A stretch of DNA of 9,227 nucleotides from an uncultured Flavobacterium sp. Its GTDB lineage: Bacteria > Bacteroidota > Bacteroidia > Flavobacteriales > Flavobacteriaceae. Shown piece by piece: positions 6,787 to 9,227 of this stretch. Each line of letters opens with the position of its first letter. Within the stretch, counting starts at the first letter, position 1. The stretch is taken from NCBI GenBank assembly GCA_946886675.1, contig CAMPIZ010000048.1:1-9227 (forward strand). The letters run 5' to 3'. A model generated the notes under the pieces. It saw only the letters and a list, made by a program, of their open reading frames with translations. It did no database searches and was not told where the DNA came from. The position numbers and the translations under genes were made by a program.

Positions 6787-6817
6787 AACTTCATCAAAAA
6801 AAATTTTTATCACATTA

Positions 6818-8239
6818 ATGAATTCAGGCACATTTTACAAAGTATTAAAACAAAATTTTCCGTTTAATCCAACCCATAAACAGGATGTTTTTTTACTTAA
6901 AATTGCGGAATTTATTACAAATGGGCACAGTGATGAAATTTTTGTCCTGAAAGGATATGCCGGTACCGGAAAAACCACCATTATAAGTACTATTGTTAAT
7001 CATTTACAAGATGCGGGTAAAAAATATGTTTTACTGGCACCTACAGGCAGGGCTGCAAAAGTTATAGCTAATTATTCACACAAACCTGCTTACACTATAC
7101 ATAAGCGTATTTATTTTCCTAAAAAAGACAGTGGTGGAGCAATGGGGTTTACGCTTCAGCAGAATAAATTTAAAGACACTATTTTTATTGTAGACGAGGC
7201 CTCTATGATATCAGATATTGCAGCTGAATCAAAAATGTATGAGAATGGCTCTTTGCTCGACGATCTTATATCGTATGTTTATTCGGGAAATAATTGTAAA
7301 ATGATATTAATAGGGGATACGGCACAGCTGCCACCTGTTAATCTTGATATAAGCCCTGCATTAAATACAAATACGCTTTCTTTACATTACAGTAAAGAAG
7401 TTCAGCATATAGAGCTTGATGAAGTGATGCGTCAGGAGACAGACTCCGGGATATTATATAACGCTACAGAACTGAGAGAGATACTTAAATCTGAATTTAT
7501 TGATTCGTTTCAGTTTAAGGTAAGAGGCTTTAAAGATATTATCCGCCTTGTAGACGGGTATGATATACAGGATGCCATAAATCAGGCATACAGTAACTTT
7601 AGTATAGAAGATACAGCTTTTATTGTACGCTCTAATAAACGGGCAAATTTATATAACCAACAGATAAGAAATAAAATTTTATCCCGTGAGAGTGAACTTT
7701 CTACAGGAGATTTTTTAATGGTTGTAAAGAATAACTATTTTTGGTTAACCGAAAAATCGGAAGCAGGGTTTATAGCAAATGGCGATATAATTGAAATTCT
7801 TGAAATTTTCAGGATAGAAGAATTGTACGGCTTTAAGTTTGCTAAGGTAAAAGTAAGAATGGTGGATTACAGTAACCAGCCTCCCTTTGAAACAGTATTG
7901 TTGCTGGACACCATAACAAGTGAATCACCTTCGCTTACTTATGAAGAGGCTAACAGACTGTATCAGGAAGTACAAAAGGATTATGAAGGTGAGAGCAACT
8001 ACCGAAGATTTATGAAGGTTAAAAATAATCCGTATTTTAATGCGTTGCAGGTAAAATTCTCCTATGCTATTACCTGCCATAAATCTCAGGGTGGGCAATG
8101 GAATACAGTTTTTATAGAGCAGCCTTATTTGCCGGAGGGAATAGACAGGGATTATATACGCTGGTTATATACTGCGGTTACCCGTGCAAAAAATAAATTA
8201 TACCTTATAGGTTTTAAAGATGATAATTTTGAAGAATAA
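6818..8239 (+). CDS. ATP-dependent RecD-like DNA helicase (superfamily 1B)
   Basis: This 473-residue protein has the full set of SF1 helicase motifs: motif I GYAGTGKTT (46-54), Ia APTGRAAK (74-81), II VDEASM (125-130), III GDTAQLPPV (166-174), a conserved MRQ (204-206), V ITCHKSQGGQW (418-428) and VI YTAVTRAKNKLYLIG (451-465). It resembles the core of RecD and RecD2, which unwind DNA 5' to 3'. It lacks the long N-terminal extension of RecD2 (over 700 residues) and no RecB or RecC gene is nearby, so it is probably a stand-alone helicase for repair or fork processing. The residues from 330 to 410 between motifs IV and V form a lineage-type insert. ATG 6818 fits the promoter position; no upstream start is better. 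kdsB begins 19 bases after its stop, so both probably share a transcript. Confidence 0.92.
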   Translation: MNSGTFYKVLKQNFPFNPTHKQDVFLLKIAEFITNGHSDEIFVLKGYAGTGKTTIISTIVNHLQDAGKKYVLLAPTGRAAKVIANYSHKPAYTIHKRIYFPKKDSGGAMGFTLQQNKFKDTIFIVDEASMISDIAAESKMYENGSLLDDLISYVYSGNNCKMILIGDTAQLPPVNLDISPALNTNTLSLHYSKEVQHIELDEVMRQETDSGILYNATELREILKSEFIDSFQFKVRGFKDIIRLVDGYDIQDAINQAYSNFSIEDTAFIVRSNKRANLYNQQIRNKILSRESELSTGDFLMVVKNNYFWLTEKSEAGFIANGDIIEILEIFRIEELYGFKFAKVKVRMVDYSNQPPFETVLLLDTITSESPSLTYEEANRLYQEVQKDYEGESNYRRFMKVKNNPYFNALQVKFSYAITCHKSQGGQWNTVFIEQPYLPEGIDRDYIRWLYTAVTRAKNKLYLIGFKDDNFEE

Positions 8240-8258
8240 ATATTTGTAGTTTTTGATT

Positions 8259-8987
8259 ATGAAAATTATAGCAGTTATACCGGCACGATATGCCTCTACA
8301 CGTTTTCCGGCAAAATTAATGCAGGATTTAGGAGGTAAAACAGTTATTACCCGTACTTATGAGGCAGCCGTGAACACAGCGCTTTTTGACGATGTTTTTG
8401 TGGTAACAGATTCTGATATAATTTTTAATGAAATTACTTCAAATGGCGGTAAGGCAATAATGAGCATAAAAGAACACGAGAGCGGAAGCGACCGTATTGC
8501 CGAAGCTGTAGCTAACCTTGATGTGGATATTGTTGTAAATGTTCAGGGTGATGAGCCTTTTATTAATAAAGAACCACTGGCGGATGTACTCGAGGTTTTT
8601 AAAAGTGATGCAGCTCATGAAACAGACCTGGCATCTCTAATGATAGAAATAAAAGACTGGGAGGATATTGAAAATCCTAATATTGTAAAGGTGATAACCG
8701 ACCAGAAAGGTTATGCGCTTTACTTTTCAAGATCGGTTATTCCGTATCCAAGAGACAGGCAGGGGGGGGCTAAATATTATAAGCACATTGGTATATATGC
8801 TTTTAGGAAACATGCTCTTATGGATTTTTATAAATTACCTATGCAGAGCCTTGAAGCAACAGAAAAACTGGAACAGCTGCGCTACCTTGAATATGGCAAG
8901 AAAATAAAAATGGTAGAAACAAGCCACGCAGGTATAGGTATCGATACACCCGAAGATTTGGAAAAAGCCAGGAAAATGCTAGGTTAA
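8259..8987 (+). CDS. kdsB: 3-deoxy-manno-octulosonate cytidylyltransferase (CMP-KDO synthetase)
   Basis: KdsB activates KDO with CTP to give CMP-KDO, the donor for the inner core of lipopolysaccharide, in the cytoplasm. Motifs are the nucleotide-binding [14 protein letters not shown] (7-20), GSDRIAEA (76-83), the metal-binding [10 protein letters not shown] (93-102), [11 protein letters not shown] (173-183), [14 protein letters not shown] (198-211) and GIDTPEDLE (227-235). The 242 residues match the normal family length. I chose ATG 8259 over the in-frame TTG at 8253 because the conserved N-terminus starts [11 protein letters not shown] near-match promoter element, AATATTTG (8239-8246), overlaps the helicase stop, but co-transcription with the helicase is more likely. 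Codons 168-171 contain a run of eight G, unusual in this A+T-rich DNA. Confidence 0.95.
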   Translation: MKIIAVIPARYASTRFPAKLMQDLGGKTVITRTYEAAVNTALFDDVFVVTDSDIIFNEITSNGGKAIMSIKEHESGSDRIAEAVANLDVDIVVNVQGDEPFINKEPLADVLEVFKSDAAHETDLASLMIEIKDWEDIENPNIVKVITDQKGYALYFSRSVIPYPRDRQGGAKYYKHIGIYAFRKHALMDFYKLPMQSLEATEKLEQLRYLEYGKKIKMVETSHAGIGIDTPEDLEKARKMLG

Positions 8988-8988
8988 T

Positions 8989-9222
8989 TTATTTAAGCTT
9001 TTTTATAGTAAACAACTCGTTATGATCCTCAACTTTTGGGTACATCCTTACCGAATAATCTTCGCTAAAGTGAGATTTATAATGTAAATTTCGTTCTTTA
9101 TCTTTTTTATTTAAAGTCATGGTATTAAAGTTGGGGATAGCCACGGCAACCAAAATCGCGGCGATGAGGACGGTGATCATAAGCTCTATAAGTGTGAAGC
9201 CGTTAATTTGGTGTTTTGACAT
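8989..9222 (-). CDS. Short type IV prepilin-like protein
   Basis: The 77-residue product starts with a classical class III prepilin signal: leader MSKHQING, then FTLIELMITVLIAAILVAVAIPNF. The expected peptidase cut is after G8, leaving N-methylated Phe and the conserved Glu at +5. The hydrophobic helix is about 20 residues and anchors the protein in the inner membrane before assembly. Only about 45 residues follow; they are strongly charged and include no cysteine pair. Usual pilins and pseudopilins have 120-170 residues, so this is either a minor pseudopilin-like protein or a truncated gene. The leader supports ATG 9222 as the start, just inside the window edge. Its upstream neighbours are not visible. 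The stop lies one base from the kdsB stop, in convergent orientation. Confidence 0.75.
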   Translation of the reverse strand: MSKHQINGFTLIELMITVLIAAILVAVAIPNFNTMTLNKKDKERNLHYKSHFSEDYSVRMYPKVEDHNELFTIKKLK

Positions 9223-9227
9223 TAGCT

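Noticed and set aside
8253..8258. TTG at 8253 as the kdsB start
   Set aside because: ATG 8259, two codons later, gives the normal KdsB N-terminus [10 protein letters not shown].
1..9227. Defence island, prophage, insertion sequence or CRISPR array
   Set aside because: No transposase, integrase, phage or Cas genes, no spaced direct repeats and no target-site duplications. The RecD-like helicase sits with kdsB and rsmD in a housekeeping setting.

Overview
The window reads as ordinary chromosomal DNA from a member of the Flavobacteriaceae (Bacteroidetes), most likely Flavobacterium or a close relative. The evidence is the A+T-rich coding sequence, the lack of strong Shine-Dalgarno sites, repeated copies of the Bacteroidetes -7 promoter element TAnnTTTG in front of genes, two protein families typical of this phylum (DUF3822 and DUF3575), and a DnaX of the flavobacterial type. 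There is no sign of a phage, insertion sequence, CRISPR array, tRNA or defence island. The genus is inferred.

Layout, left to right. Positions 1-993 (+) hold the 3' part of a fused DoxD-DoxA membrane protein, closed by a hairpin terminator at 996-1020. A long minus-strand block follows. dnaX (2752 to 1020) encodes the clamp-loader subunit and is split into two frames at a run of ten A. An operon of a small conserved protein (4244 to 3915) and a type IB topoisomerase (3928 to 2855) comes next. On the plus strand, rnpB, the RNase P RNA, occupies about 4405-4720 with its own -7 element. It runs head-on into a minus-strand block of DUF3822 protein (6706 to 5903), rsmD (5906 to 5319) and a DUF3575 outer-membrane protein (5274 to 4726). 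A short divergent promoter region (6707-6817) separates that block from the plus-strand pair of a RecD-like helicase (6818-8239) and kdsB (8259-8987). A very short type IV prepilin-like gene (9222 to 8989, minus) converges on kdsB with a one-base gap.

Functionally this is a housekeeping neighbourhood: DNA replication and topology (dnaX, topoisomerase IB, helicase), RNA processing and ribosome maturation (rnpB, rsmD), envelope synthesis (kdsB, outer-membrane barrel) and a quinone-linked membrane protein. I found no convincing new multi-gene system. The most interesting signal is the dnaX frameshift site: a canonical A AAA AAG heptamer inside A10, a perfect 8-bp hairpin touching the run, and stop codons shortly after it in both non-tau frames. 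This predicts a gamma-like product of 361 residues and a tau product of 577 residues, unless one A is missing from the assembly.
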